Below, in pieces: positions 8,677 to 18,052 of a stretch of DNA of 64,000 nt. Each line of letters opens with the position of its first letter. The stretch's first letter is position 1. The notes under the pieces are model-generated. The model had not been told where the DNA came from and did no database searches. It worked only from the letters and a program-made list of their open reading frames with translations. A program made the position numbers and the translations under genes. The stretch spans positions 43,950 to 107,949 of the forward strand of contig MPMX01000008.1 in NCBI GenBank assembly GCA_002238725.1, given 5' to 3'. This DNA is from Rhodospirillaceae bacterium bin65 (lineage in GTDB: Bacteria; Pseudomonadota; Alphaproteobacteria; Bin65).

Positions 8677-8962
8677 GCGCCAAACTTAACCCGGATTTCT
8701 CCCCACAGTCACGGCCTGCGTCGCGTCCAGGCGTTCGCTCCGCCAGGAGCGGGCCGAAAAGCGTAGCGGGGCCTACGGTTGAGGCCCGCGACGCCGCGGG
8801 CGGACGCCTGGGCGCGACCCGGAGGGCGTCGCTGTCGGGCCGGCATGGTGCGTCAAGCCGCTTGCCCGATGTCCCCGCATCGCGCTGCGCGGCTTTCCTG
8901 CCCTGCCGGCCCGACAGCGACGCGCAGGTCATGACTGTGGGGAGAAATCCGGGTTGGCGCGC
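8677..8962. repeat. Nested palindromic element, MITE-like
   Basis: Perfect 24-bp inverted repeats lie at 8688-8711 and 8932-8955, inside which is a perfect 20-bp inverted pair (8826-8845 and 8904-8923) and further imperfect arms (around 8712-8735 with about 8795-8820; 8855-8861 with 8889-8896). The whole segment could fold into one long branched hairpin. It lies between divergent starts and encodes no plausible protein. The rest of 8599-9183 holds nothing else I can name. Confidence 0.7.
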
Positions 8963-9183
8963 CGGGCAGGGGCGGCAAGCGGATTCCGCGGCGCCGGCGC
9001 CAACGGCGGAACCGGCCGGTTCGACCCGGTTCGACCCGGTTCCGGCCGCGCCTGCGGCCGTACACGAAGCTGTGATTTCGGCCTTCGTTTTTTCGCTTTT
9101 CAACGGCGCATAATGGGCGTAGAGGCCGCTTCCACCCTGCATTGGTCCGCGCACCGCAGGTGCGCCGGGCCCGGCCGATCGGC

Positions 9184-10083
9184 ATGACCATGAATTTCGA
9201 TCGTCGTTCCGCAGCCTATCTGCAGAATCCGCAACCGCTCTTGCAGCGCCTGCTGTCGCAGGTGTCGACGGAAACGCTGCCCGACGCGGATCAGGTCGAC
9301 AAGGTGTGCGCGCACGTTCCGGCGGGCACACGGATCTTCGTCGCCTCGCTGCCGTCGCGCGACCGCGCCGATACGGTGGCCGCCGCGAAGACGCTGAACG
9401 ACCGCGGCTACATCGCCGTCCCGCACATCGCGGCGCGGGCCTTGCCGAGCCATGCGGCGCTGGAAGATTTCCTCTATCGCCTGACCGGCGAGGCCGGCTG
9501 CCGCGAGGCACTGGTGATCGCCGGCGACCGTCCGGAAGTGGCCGGGCCTTATGCCGAAACCATGGATGTATTGCTGACCGGCGCGCTGGAGCGCCACGGC
9601 CTGCAGATCATCCATGTCGGCGCCCATCCCGAGGGCAACCGGATCATCGGCAAGGATGCGCTGCGCGAGGCCATGCGCAAGAAGGACTATTACGCTCGCA
9701 GCAGCGACGCCGACTTCGATTTCGTCACCCAGTTCGTCTTCGACGGCGCGACGGTGGTCGATTGGGCGCAGAAGCTGCGCGGACTGGGCGTTGGCCTGCC
9801 GGTGCGACTCGGCATCGCCGGACCGGCCGATCTGGCGACCCTGCTGCGTTACGCCAGGATCTGCGGCATCGGCGTCTCCACCCGCGCGTTGATGCGCCAG
9901 GGCGCCGGCAGCGTGAAGCTGATCCGCCGGACCGTGAAGCCGGACGACCTGATCGCCGGCCTGGTCGCCGCTGCCGGCGAGGATCCGTTGCCGGAGATCG
10001 CCGGGCTGCACATCTTCCCGTTCGGCGGCGTCGGGCGGGCCATGGAGTGGCTGGGCGAAGCGCGGCGGACCGCCGGGCTGTAA
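9184..10083 (+). CDS. Methylenetetrahydrofolate reductase-like protein
   Basis: A 299-aa TIM-barrel protein of the MTHFR family. Family marks include VPHIAARAL, IAGDRPEVAG, a GAHPEGN loop and TQFVFD. I prefer ATG 9184 (or 9190, MNFDRRS) over the ATG at 9142. The family transfers one-carbon units between folate and flavin. It opens a plus-strand unit with a Rieske dioxygenase, and a LigM-like O-demethylase lies elsewhere in the window, so a role in disposing of methyl groups from demethylation is plausible, though inferred. Confidence 0.8.
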   Translation: MTMNFDRRSAAYLQNPQPLLQRLLSQVSTETLPDADQVDKVCAHVPAGTRIFVASLPSRDRADTVAAAKTLNDRGYIAVPHIAARALPSHAALEDFLYRLTGEAGCREALVIAGDRPEVAGPYAETMDVLLTGALERHGLQIIHVGAHPEGNRIIGKDALREAMRKKDYYARSSDADFDFVTQFVFDGATVVDWAQKLRGLGVGLPVRLGIAGPADLATLLRYARICGIGVSTRALMRQGAGSVKLIRRTVKPDDLIAGLVAAAGEDPLPEIAGLHIFPFGGVGRAMEWLGEARRTAGL

Positions 10084-10188
10084 GCGACCGGATCCGGACC
10101 GAATTAGGGGGCTGGCAGCCGGGACGGCAGCCGGTATGGTCGCGCGGTCTGCAACGGACCGCCGCGAAACCATCCCCGGAATTCCGCC

Positions 10189-11031
10189 ATGCCCGCCTAT
10201 ACCGTTTTCGACTATGCCGTCGCTGACAACGTCGCGACGATCACCCTGAACCGCCCGGAAAAGCGCAACGCCATGTCGCGCGAGTTCTGGGACGAGATGA
10301 AGGCGGTCTTCGGAGCGATCGGCGAGGATCCGGCGGTACGCGCCGTCGTCATCGCCTCGACCGGCCCGCACTTCACGGCAGGCATCGACCTGGCCCTGCT
10401 GGGTCAGCTGATCGAAACTTCCACCGGTCTCGAAGAATCGCGCAAGCGCGAATGGCTGCGCCGGTCGGTCCTCGATTTCCAGGAGAGCTTTACCGTCATG
10501 GAACGGGCGCGGGTGCCGGTTCTCGTGGCGATCCAGGGCGGCTGCATCGGCGGCGGGATGGACATGATCACGGCGGCCGACATGCGCTATTGCACGGCCG
10601 ACGCCTTCTTCCAGGTCAAGGAGATCGAGGTCGGCATGACGGCTGATGTCGGCACCCTGCAGCGCCTGCCCAGGACGATGCCGGACGGGCTGGCCCGGGA
10701 GCTGTGCTATACCGGCCGGCGCATGCGGGCGGACGAGGCAAAGGCCTGCGGCTTCGTCAACGCCGTATACCCGGACCATGAAACGATGCTGGCCGAGGTT
10801 GCGGCCATCGCCGGCAATATCGCGGCCCATTCGCCGCTCGCCGTGACCGGCACCAAGGAGATGCTGAATTACACCCGCGACCACAGCATTGCCGACGGTC
10901 TCAACTATGTTGCGACCTGGAACGCCGGCATGATTGTTTCGGAGGATTTGCGCAAGGCGGCCGCCGCGATGCAGAGCAAGGAGACGCCGGAGTACGAGAA
11001 TCTTGCTCTGGGCGGAGTCGCCGCCGGATAG
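10189..11031 (+). CDS. Dienoyl-CoA isomerase-like crotonase
   Basis: Crotonase-fold protein of 280 aa. The oxyanion-hole motifs are FTAGIDLA and GGCIGGGMD. The segments AADMRYCTADAFFQVKEIEVG and TADVGTLQRLP match the delta(3,5)-delta(2,4)-dienoyl-CoA isomerase (ECH1) pattern, including its acidic residues (Asp in AADM, Glu in KEIEVG, Asp in TADVGT), rather than a plain hydratase. Its likely job is shifting double bonds in an unsaturated acyl-CoA. It is 27 bp upstream of the Rieske alpha gene. Confidence 0.85.
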   Translation: MPAYTVFDYAVADNVATITLNRPEKRNAMSREFWDEMKAVFGAIGEDPAVRAVVIASTGPHFTAGIDLALLGQLIETSTGLEESRKREWLRRSVLDFQESFTVMERARVPVLVAIQGGCIGGGMDMITAADMRYCTADAFFQVKEIEVGMTADVGTLQRLPRTMPDGLARELCYTGRRMRADEAKACGFVNAVYPDHETMLAEVAAIAGNIAAHSPLAVTGTKEMLNYTRDHSIADGLNYVATWNAGMIVSEDLRKAAAAMQSKETPEYENLALGGVAAG

Positions 11032-11057
11032 GCCGCCGCTTCGGCGGACGCGGTTCG

Positions 11058-12350
11058 ATGACCGAAACGGCATCCAGCGCCGGCCGGATCGGCAGCCGCA
11101 GCAACAGCGGCGGCCTGGTCTGGCCCGCCGAAGGCTGGAGCCGCGTACCGTTCGAACTGTTCTGCGATCCGGAAATCCACGCGCTCGAGGACGAACGGCT
11201 CTTTCGCGGCCCGCACTGGAGCTATGTCGGCCTCGAAATCGAACTTCCGGAGGCCGGCGATTACACGACCTGCTATGTCGGCGCGACGCCGGTGGTGCTG
11301 GTGCGCGACGAGGGCGGCGTGCTGCGCGGCTTCGTCAACCGCTGCGCCCATCGCGGCGCCGAAGTCGTCCGCAAGCCGCGCGGCAACGCACGCGGCTTCA
11401 CCTGCATCTACCATAACTGGAGCTACGACCGGGCCGGACAGGTAACCGGCGTGCCGTGGGAGAAGGGCCGCGGCGGCGTCGGCGGCTACGACGCGTCCTT
11501 CGACAAGTCTCGGCACCGGATGCAGCCGCTCAGGGTCGCAAGCTGGGCCGGGGTGGTCTTCGGCACGTTCTCCGACGATGCGCCGCCACTCGAAGACTAT
11601 CTCGGTCCGGCGATCCGCGAGCGCCTGTCGGCGGTGTTCGCCCGGCCGATGATGCTGACCGGCTATCAGCGCCACACGATCCGTGCCAACTGGAAGCTGC
11701 TCTACGAGAACTCCCGCGACTTCTATCACGCGCCCCAGCTGCACAAGTTCTTCGGCGCCTTCGGCATCGTCCAGCCGGACCAGGCGGCGCGCGCCGAGAT
11801 GTGGCACGAGGGCACCCACTGCCTGCTCACGATCTACCAGGATCCCGGCGCCCCGAAGCCGCGCATCAGGCTGGAGGAGCCGCGGGTCGCCGCCTTTCGC
11901 ACCGCGCTGCCCGACAACATCGCGATTTCGATCGTCGGGATTTTCCCGAATTGCCTGTTCACGCTGATCGGCAGCGCCTTCAGCATCCGCCAGTTCCGGC
12001 CCAAGGCGCCGGACCGCTTCGAAGTCCACTACACCTATTTCACCTACGCCGACGATCCGGAATGCCTGCGCGAGCATCTGTTCCAGAACAACCAGTTCGG
12101 CCCGGCGGGCTATGTTGCGATGGAAGACGCCGAAGTGGTCGAGAAGCTGCAGGCGCGGATCGCGCTGGGCGCGGAAAAGGGCGCCAGCCTGGTCGCCATG
12201 GACGGAACCGACACGACGCCCGACCGGGTCGATCACATGGTGAGCGAGGCCAACCTGCGCGCCATGTGGAAGGGCTATGCCCGGTTCATGGGCTTCGCGC
12301 CGCCGAAGGGCGGGACCGCCAAACCTGTCGCGGAGCGCCCGGACAGGTGA
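11058..12350 (+). CDS. Rieske aromatic-ring dioxygenase, alpha subunit
   Basis: Catalytic subunit (430 aa) of a ring-hydroxylating or demethylating Rieske oxygenase. The Rieske cluster ligands are CAHRGAE and CIYHNW (C-x-H and C-x2-H, residues about 96-117). The mononuclear Fe site is DFYHAPQLH (Asp, His, His) near residue 222, with the third ligand probably an Asp late in the protein. Its stop overlaps the GTG start of the beta subunit by 4 bases. No dedicated ferredoxin or reductase gene is in the window. The substrate is probably brought in by the TRAP transporter that follows. Confidence 0.92.
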   Translation: MTETASSAGRIGSRSNSGGLVWPAEGWSRVPFELFCDPEIHALEDERLFRGPHWSYVGLEIELPEAGDYTTCYVGATPVVLVRDEGGVLRGFVNRCAHRGAEVVRKPRGNARGFTCIYHNWSYDRAGQVTGVPWEKGRGGVGGYDASFDKSRHRMQPLRVASWAGVVFGTFSDDAPPLEDYLGPAIRERLSAVFARPMMLTGYQRHTIRANWKLLYENSRDFYHAPQLHKFFGAFGIVQPDQAARAEMWHEGTHCLLTIYQDPGAPKPRIRLEEPRVAAFRTALPDNIAISIVGIFPNCLFTLIGSAFSIRQFRPKAPDRFEVHYTYFTYADDPECLREHLFQNNQFGPAGYVAMEDAEVVEKLQARIALGAEKGASLVAMDGTDTTPDRVDHMVSEANLRAMWKGYARFMGFAPPKGGTAKPVAERPDR

Positions 12351-12838
12351 GCGGTATCGGGCTCGATGTCGACCGCGAGGCCCTGTTCGCGATCGAACAG
12401 ATGAACAAGGCCTATGCCCGCTGCCTCGACGACGACCGGCTGGAGGAGTGGCCGGACTTCTTCCTCGACGATGCGCGCTACCTGATCCAGTCGCGCGAGA
12501 ACCGGGACGCCGGCCTGCATGGCTACATCCTGTATTTCGAGAACAGGGCGATGATGCGCGACAGGGTCAAGTCGCTGCGGATCGCCAACTACTACAACCT
12601 CCACACCGACCGCCATCTCATCGCCAACGTCGATATCGTCGGGGAGTCGGAAGGGGTCTACGACGCCAGGGCCAACTATGCCGTGATCCAGACCGACGCC
12701 GAAGGACATTCGGAACTGTTCTCCGCCGGCGAATATGTCGACCGTATCGAATTCAGGGACGGGGTGCCGAAATTCCGGGAAAGGCTGGTCCTGCTCGATA
12801 CGTCGAACATCGTCGGCTTATTGGCGGTTCCGCTCTAA
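12347..12838 (+). CDS. Rieske dioxygenase, beta subunit
   Basis: Small subunit (163 aa, NTF2/SnoaL-like cone fold) of the dioxygenase. It starts at GTG 12347 inside the alpha stop (GTGA overlap). Family marks are the N-terminal helix LFAIEQMNKAYARCLDD, then DDARYLIQSREN and the C-terminal FRERLVLLDTSNIVGLL. This subunit is mainly structural in the alpha3-beta3 hexamer and can influence substrate choice. A 105-bp gap with an 8-bp inverted repeat (12862-12869 and 12898-12905) separates it from the transporter. Confidence 0.9.
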   Translation: MSGIGLDVDREALFAIEQMNKAYARCLDDDRLEEWPDFFLDDARYLIQSRENRDAGLHGYILYFENRAMMRDRVKSLRIANYYNLHTDRHLIANVDIVGESEGVYDARANYAVIQTDAEGHSELFSAGEYVDRIEFRDGVPKFRERLVLLDTSNIVGLLAVPL

Positions 12839-12943
12839 TCCGTTGTCCGCAGAACGGCGCTGGGCTATGACAGGACTCTACTGGCCAGCGGGCAGGGCAT
12901 AGCCCGAACCGCCGGCCGATTGTGAGTCTGGGAGGAAACGTCC

Positions 12944-13936
12944 ATGAAGTTGCACAAATTCGCCGTTCCGGCCGTCGCCGCGGTTGCGCTTGCCGCCGGT
13001 GCGGTTCCCTCCGCGGTAAGCGCCGCGGAAGTCACGCTGCGCGGCGCCAGCTGTTTCCCGATCGGCGCCCCGCCGGGCCGGCCGTTCGAAGCGGTCGCCA
13101 AGGAAATCAACGCCAAGGGCAAAGGCGTCGTCCAGGTCAAGATGCTGGGCGGCGCGCCTGCCATCGGCAGCCCCTTTACCCTGACCCAGCGGATGGCCAA
13201 GGGCGCCTACGATATCGTTGGCTGCACGGAATCCTATTTCGGCAACGTGCTGCCCGAATCGCCTGTGCTGCGCCTGCAGGAAAAGAGCTTTGCCGAGTTG
13301 CGCAAGAACGGCGCCGTCGCCTATGTCCAGAAGCTGCTGAACGCCAAGGGTATTCACTATGTCGGGCGGCACCACGATTTCGGCCCGTTCCATCTCTATC
13401 TCAGCAAGCCGATCACGGGGCCCGACCTGAAAGGCCTGCATCTTCGGGTGGCGCCGGTTTACACCGCCTTCTTCAAGAAACTTGGGGCAACGGTGCAACG
13501 GGCGCCGATGCCGCAAATCTACACGCTGATGGAAAACGGCACGGTGCAGGGTTACGGCTGGCCGCTGCGCGGGTATCCGCCGCCGTGGCACAAGGTGACC
13601 AAATACCGGGTCGATCCTGGCTTTTACCATTCGTCGCTGCATACGCTGCTCAACCTGCGCAAGTGGAAGTCGCTGAGTAAGAAGGCACAGGATATCATCA
13701 CCGGCGTCGTGCTGGCACGGGAAGGTCAGGTCGAAGGCGCCAGCGAGACTGCGCAGGCGCTGAACAAAAAACAGCGCGCATGGCATGCCAAGGGCGGGAT
13801 GAAAACGATCACCTTCAATGCAGCCGACACCAAGAAGTGGTCGGACACGGCGCGCGACGCGGCGTGGGAAGAAGTGATCCAGCGCAGCCCGGAGCACGGG
13901 CCCAAGCTCAAGGCGCTGTTCACCAGCGGGAGCTGA
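12944..13936 (+). CDS. dctP: TRAP transporter substrate-binding protein
   Basis: Periplasmic solute receptor (330 aa) of a TRAP transporter. A GGGAGGAAA ribosome site precedes ATG 12944, followed by a signal peptide (MKLHKFAVPAVAAVALAAG, cleavage near AVSAAEV). The DctP fold is indicated by RMAKGAYDIVG, LKGLHLRVAP with the ligand-carboxylate Arg, and YHSSLHTLLNLRKWKSLS. The ligand is usually an organic anion; the neighbouring Rieske oxygenase suggests an aromatic acid. A strong terminator follows, so the receptor should be made in excess over the membrane parts. Confidence 0.92.
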   Translation: MKLHKFAVPAVAAVALAAGAVPSAVSAAEVTLRGASCFPIGAPPGRPFEAVAKEINAKGKGVVQVKMLGGAPAIGSPFTLTQRMAKGAYDIVGCTESYFGNVLPESPVLRLQEKSFAELRKNGAVAYVQKLLNAKGIHYVGRHHDFGPFHLYLSKPITGPDLKGLHLRVAPVYTAFFKKLGATVQRAPMPQIYTLMENGTVQGYGWPLRGYPPPWHKVTKYRVDPGFYHSSLHTLLNLRKWKSLSKKAQDIITGVVLAREGQVEGASETAQALNKKQRAWHAKGGMKTITFNAADTKKWSDTARDAAWEEVIQRSPEHGPKLKALFTSGS

Positions 13937-13953
13937 TCTTTCCGGAATGAAAG

Positions 13954-13987
13954 GGTGGCCGGCCGGCGTTGGCCGGCCACCTTTTTT
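13954..13987 (+). terminator. Rho-independent terminator inside the TRAP operon
   Basis: Stem GGTGGCCGGCC / GGCCGGCCACC (13954-13964 and 13971-13981) with a 6-nt loop, followed by T6 (13982-13987). It lies between the receptor and permease genes, so partial read-through would set a high receptor-to-permease ratio. Confidence 0.9.
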
Positions 13988-14005
13988 CTGCTCCAGGTTG
14001 TGGCA

Positions 14006-14536
14006 ATGACGGCGTCATCTTCCTTCCTCGATCGGTTCGAATCGGTCTTCGAACAGGTGAATCGCTTCATCGCGGCGCTGGTTGCGGCGTCAATCGGCGC
14101 TTTTGCAGTCCTGATCCCTTTCGACCTTTTCCTGCGCAAGGTCGGTTGGGGAAACCTGCCGTGGCTTCATGAAGGCGCGGAATACGGCCTGTATGTCGGC
14201 GTGTTCCTGTCGGCGGCGTGGGTTCTGAACAAGGGCGCCCATGTGCGGGTCGACATAATCATCGCCGCCCTGCCGGATCGCGTCGCCCTGCGCCTCGAGA
14301 GAGTGCTGGATATCGCCGGCGCGTTGCTGTGCGCGGTCTTGTGCTACTGCGGCGTCGCCGGAATGATCAGCGAGTATGCGTTCGGCACGCTGCCGGACAA
14401 GGACCTGCGCATTCCCAACTGGTATATGCTGCTGGTCTTCGGCCTTTCCTTCGCTCTGCTGACCGTCGAATTCCTCCTGCGCTACCGCCGCGCCGGCAAA
14501 GCTGGCGCAGTGGCGTCTTCCGACGCAGGGTTCTGA
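14006..14536 (+). CDS. dctQ: TRAP transporter small permease
   Basis: Four-helix DctQ-type membrane subunit, 176 aa. ATG 14006 (MTASSSFLDRFESVF) is preferred because the upstream ATG lies inside the terminator hairpin. Helices are near residues 22-42 (IAALVAASIGAFAVLIPF), 55-72, 95-115 and 135-155. The motif HVRVDII between helices 2 and 3 is typical of DctQ. It is followed 3 bp later by the large permease. Confidence 0.9.
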   Translation: MTASSSFLDRFESVFEQVNRFIAALVAASIGAFAVLIPFDLFLRKVGWGNLPWLHEGAEYGLYVGVFLSAAWVLNKGAHVRVDIIIAALPDRVALRLERVLDIAGALLCAVLCYCGVAGMISEYAFGTLPDKDLRIPNWYMLLVFGLSFALLTVEFLLRYRRAGKAGAVASSDAGF

Positions 14537-14539
14537 GCG

Positions 14540-16015
14540 ATGGAATGGTATTTCGCCATGTCCCTGCTGCTGGGGACCGTGTGCGTCTTCCTGTTCCTCG
14601 GCATGCCCGTGGCGTTCGCCTTCATGGCGGCAAACATTTTCGGCACAGCCCTGTTCATCGGCGATCTGGCGCTGACCGGCGATTGGACGATCGCGGCAAT
14701 CGCGCTCGAAAGTATGCCGATGGAGTTCCATCTGGCGGTGCGCTATTCGCTGACGCCCATCGCGCTGTTTCTGCTGATGGGCGAGATCCTGTTGCAGACC
14801 GGGGTTGCCTTCAAGGCGATCGGCGCGATCGAGCGCTTGATCGCCCGGATACCGGGGCGGCTTTCCGTCGTCTCGATTGTCGGCGGTACGGTCTTTTCCT
14901 CGCTCTCCGGCTCGACCATCGCCAACACCGCGATCCTGGGCAACGTCCTGCTGCCGGATATGGTGAAGCGCGGCTACAAGCCGTCGATTTCCATGGGGCC
15001 GATCATGGCGGTCGGCGGCATCGCCATGCTGATTCCGCCCTCGGCGCTGGCCGTGCTGCTCGCCAGCATAGCCGAGCAGTCCGTCGCACTGCTACTCGTC
15101 GCCGGGATCGTGCCGGGTATCCTGATGGCGATCCTGTTCTTCGCCTATGTGATCGGGCGGTGCGTGATGGACCCGAGCCTGGCGCCGGGATACGAACCCG
15201 ACGAGAGCCATCTCGACGTGCCGCTCACCGTTGCGATCAACCATCGCGGCTCGGCATTGTGGTCTGCCACCTATAGCGGCCAGGCCCTGCGCAGCGTCAA
15301 CCGCATCCTGCCCTTCTTCCTCTACATCCTGCCGCTGTTCACGATTTTCGTCGTGGTCGTCGGCAGTATCTTCCTGGATTTCGCCTCGCCGACAGAGGCT
15401 GCGGCGCTGGGCTGCCTGGCTGCGCTGGGCGCCTGCTATTTCTTCCGGCTGTTCAAGAACAGGATCACCGTCACGGGCGTCGAAGGCGCGGAATTCGACT
15501 GGCGGGCCGTCGCCAAGGCGCTGGTCGAGACCGCCAAGATCAACACGATGATCCTGTTCATCATCGCCGGCTCGCTGGTGTTCACCCAGTCGCTGGCGGT
15601 TTCGGGCGCCACCCGCGGCCTGCTCGAGAGCCTGACGGCGCTGCAACTCACGCCGCTTACCGTCGTCATAATGATGATGGCGGTGTTGCTGTTCCTCGGC
15701 GCTTTCATGGACCAGGTGAGCATGCTCCTGCTCACGCTGCCGTTCTTCCTGCTCGGCTCGACGTCGCTGCAGGCAGTCTACAATATCGATCCGATCTGGC
15801 TGATGGTGCTGATCCTGATCACCATGGAGATCAGCCTGCTGACACCGCCTTTCGGACTGTTGCTCTACGTGATGAAAGGCGTGGCGCCGTTCGACGTGTC
15901 CATCGGGGCGGTTATCCGTTCCGCAATGCCCTTTATCCTGATCGAAATTCTCGTTCTGATCTTGCTGATCTTCGTCCCGGAGGTGGCGACTTGGCTGCCC
16001 AGACAGATCGGCTGA
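14540..16015 (+). CDS. dctM: TRAP transporter large permease
   Basis: DctM-type sodium-driven permease, 491 aa, longer than the usual 425 or so because of an extra hydrophilic stretch around residues 210-240 and 300-320. More than ten membrane helices are visible, with family motifs GMPVAFAFM near residue 15, GSTIANTAILGNVLLP near residue 130 and SLLTPPFGLLLYVMKG near the C-terminus. It ends the plus-strand catabolic unit. Confidence 0.93.
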   Translation: MEWYFAMSLLLGTVCVFLFLGMPVAFAFMAANIFGTALFIGDLALTGDWTIAAIALESMPMEFHLAVRYSLTPIALFLLMGEILLQTGVAFKAIGAIERLIARIPGRLSVVSIVGGTVFSSLSGSTIANTAILGNVLLPDMVKRGYKPSISMGPIMAVGGIAMLIPPSALAVLLASIAEQSVALLLVAGIVPGILMAILFFAYVIGRCVMDPSLAPGYEPDESHLDVPLTVAINHRGSALWSATYSGQALRSVNRILPFFLYILPLFTIFVVVVGSIFLDFASPTEAAALGCLAALGACYFFRLFKNRITVTGVEGAEFDWRAVAKALVETAKINTMILFIIAGSLVFTQSLAVSGATRGLLESLTALQLTPLTVVIMMMAVLLFLGAFMDQVSMLLLTLPFFLLGSTSLQAVYNIDPIWLMVLILITMEISLLTPPFGLLLYVMKGVAPFDVSIGAVIRSAMPFILIEILVLILLIFVPEVATWLPRQIG

Positions 16016-16045
16016 CCCCGGCGGACCCCGCCGTCCGGCCCGGCC

Positions 16046-17146
16046 TCACGGGTCCGGCCGTTCCCGGTCGCCGTAGCGCCGGCGGAAGATCGTCGGCATC
16101 ACAAGGACGACCAGGGTAATCCGGATAACATGATGGCCGGCCACGAAGGCCGCCTCGACGCCGAGCGCCAGCGCGATCAGACTCATCTCGGCCAGCCCGC
16201 CGGGCGCGAGCGCCAGTACCAGCGCCGGGATCGACGCATCGACGAAGGCGGACGCGGCGGCCGCCAGCAGGATAGTCAGCGAGATCATCAGGGCCGTCGA
16301 GCCGAGCGAATGCAGGACGAGGCGCAGAATGCGCCGGATCGGCACGCCGGCGAAGCGGGCGCCGAGGGTCGACCCGACGACGACCTGCGCCGCTGCGATC
16401 AGCGGACCGGGCGGGGCGACGGTGCTGACGCCGACCAGATGAAGCACGGCGCTCACGACCATCGGCCCGGTCAAGGCCGCAGCGGGAACTTTCAGGGCCT
16501 TTGCGCCGAAAAACCCGGCGATGCCGCCGGCGGTCAGAATCACGGCTTCGTCCAGCGGTATGTCGCCGAAATCAACGCCGAGCGGCACCCGGCTCCCCTG
16601 GTCGTACAGTCCCAGGGCTATGAAGCCGAAGGGTACGATCAGCACCGTTATCAGCACGCGCGAGGCGTGGACGAGGGCAACCGTGAGATAGTCGCCGCGC
16701 ATTTCCTGCGCGACCAGAACCATTTCATTGAGACCGCCCGGCGTGGCCGCGCAATAGGAGGTCACCGGGCCGTGCCCCAGACGCCGGAAATAGATGTAGA
16801 GCATGCTCGTACTGACGCCGACATAGACGAGCAGCGCCAGGACGGAAGCCCACCATTCGGGAATTTGCGCCGCCATCTCCGGCGTGAACTGTGCGCCCAG
16901 CATGACTCCGATGATGGCGATCAGCGGCTGGCGCACCTTCTGCGACGCGATCATCGGCACGCCGGCGATCGAGGCGACCGTCGAGAAAACGAGCGCGCCG
17001 ATCATCCAGGCGAGCGGCAGGTTGGCGAGATCGAACAGCCAGCCGCCGATGGCGCCGACAAGGAAGGTGACCGCGAGGCGGAATGCCCAGGTGCGGCGGG
17101 GCAGGGCGGCGGCGGCGGCCGGGTCCGCCGCATTGCGGCCGGTCAC
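16046..17146 (-). CDS. AbrB-family membrane permease
   Basis: A 366-aa integral membrane protein of the AbrB (ammonia-monooxygenase-like) permease family, not the AbrB DNA-binding family. It shows the two-fold repeat: [20 protein letters not shown] with [16 protein letters not shown], then [23 protein letters not shown] with [17 protein letters not shown]. The GTG start at 17146 overlaps the NAD kinase stop (GTGA). Longer reading frames continue upstream only as a shadow of nadK. Its substrate is unknown; several relatives lie beside tricarboxylate transporters, as here. Confidence 0.85.
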   Translation of the reverse strand: MTGRNAADPAAAAALPRRTWAFRLAVTFLVGAIGGWLFDLANLPLAWMIGALVFSTVASIAGVPMIASQKVRQPLIAIIGVMLGAQFTPEMAAQIPEWWASVLALLVYVGVSTSMLYIYFRRLGHGPVTSYCAATPGGLNEMVLVAQEMRGDYLTVALVHASRVLITVLIVPFGFIALGLYDQGSRVPLGVDFGDIPLDEAVILTAGGIAGFFGAKALKVPAAALTGPMVVSAVLHLVGVSTVAPPGPLIAAAQVVVGSTLGARFAGVPIRRILRLVLHSLGSTALMISLTILLAAAASAFVDASIPALVLALAPGGLAEMSLIALALGVEAAFVAGHHVIRITLVVLVMPTIFRRRYGDRERPDP

Positions 17147-17910
17147 GGCAGGAACTGCTCGCGCAGGATGCGCTCTTCCAGATTGTGTTCGGGATCGAAC
17201 AGCAGCGACAGAGTCATGTCGGCGGCTTGCCGGACGGTCACCGCCGCGACGTCGCGGACTTCGGTCGAATCCGCGACCGCACTGACGGGACGCTTCGCCG
17301 GCTCGAGAATCTCGAAGGTGACGGCTGCCTTGTCCGGCAGCAGGGCGCCGCGCCAGCGCCGCGGCCGGAAGGCGCTGATCGGCGTGAGCGCCAGCAATTG
17401 CGCGCCGATCGGAACGATCGGCCCTTGCGCCGACAGATTGTAGGCCGTGCTGCCGGCCGGCGTCGCGACGAGGGCGCCGTCGCACGCCAGTTCGGCCAGC
17501 CGCTCGACACCGTCGATAAGAATGCGCAGCTTTGCGGTCTGGTGGGTCTCGCGCAACAGCGATACCTCGTTGATCGCGACGGCTTCGACCGTCCGGCCGT
17601 CTACGGTCCGCGCCTGCATCGTCAGCGGATGGATATCGACACGCTGGGCTGCTTCGAGCCGTTCCGCCAGGCCCTCCGGCTCGTATTCGTTCATCAGAAA
17701 GCCGACACTGCCGAGATTCATGCCGTAGACGGCGACATCGCGACGCAAGGTCGTGCGCAGGGTCTCCAGCATGAACCCATCGCCGCCAAGGGCGACGACG
17801 CAGTCCGCCTGAGCCGGCGTCACGGTGGAATAGCGGGCGTTCATCTTGGCGAACGCCGCCTGCGCCTCGGGCGTATCGTCGGCAACGATCGAGAAGGACG
17901 GAACGGCCAT
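17143..17910 (-). CDS. nadK: NAD kinase
   Basis: ATP-dependent NAD kinase making NADP, 255 aa from ATG 17910 ([17 protein letters not shown]). Signature motifs are [11 protein letters not shown] (GGDG), [22 protein letters not shown] (the NE motif) and [21 protein letters not shown]. It overlaps the AbrB permease gene by 4 bases and follows tctA by about 140 bp, so this essential cofactor gene appears to sit in or just after a transporter operon. Confidence 0.95.
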   Translation of the reverse strand: MAVPSFSIVADDTPEAQAAFAKMNARYSTVTPAQADCVVALGGDGFMLETLRTTLRRDVAVYGMNLGSVGFLMNEYEPEGLAERLEAAQRVDIHPLTMQARTVDGRTVEAVAINEVSLLRETHQTAKLRILIDGVERLAELACDGALVATPAGSTAYNLSAQGPIVPIGAQLLALTPISAFRPRRWRGALLPDKAAVTFEILEPAKRPVSAVADSTEVRDVAAVTVRQAADMTLSLLFDPEHNLEERILREQFLP

Positions 17911-18052
17911 CGGCAGCGCCTGTCGAGGTGCGGCGGGGCCGGTTGGCAACACGCCAACCGGTTTTCGGTTCAAGACATGGCTAAATTGCCGGCTGCCGTC
18001 AAACGGCGCGTCGCCTGCCTTGCGCCGGGCGCATGGCCTGGGGACGGACGGC

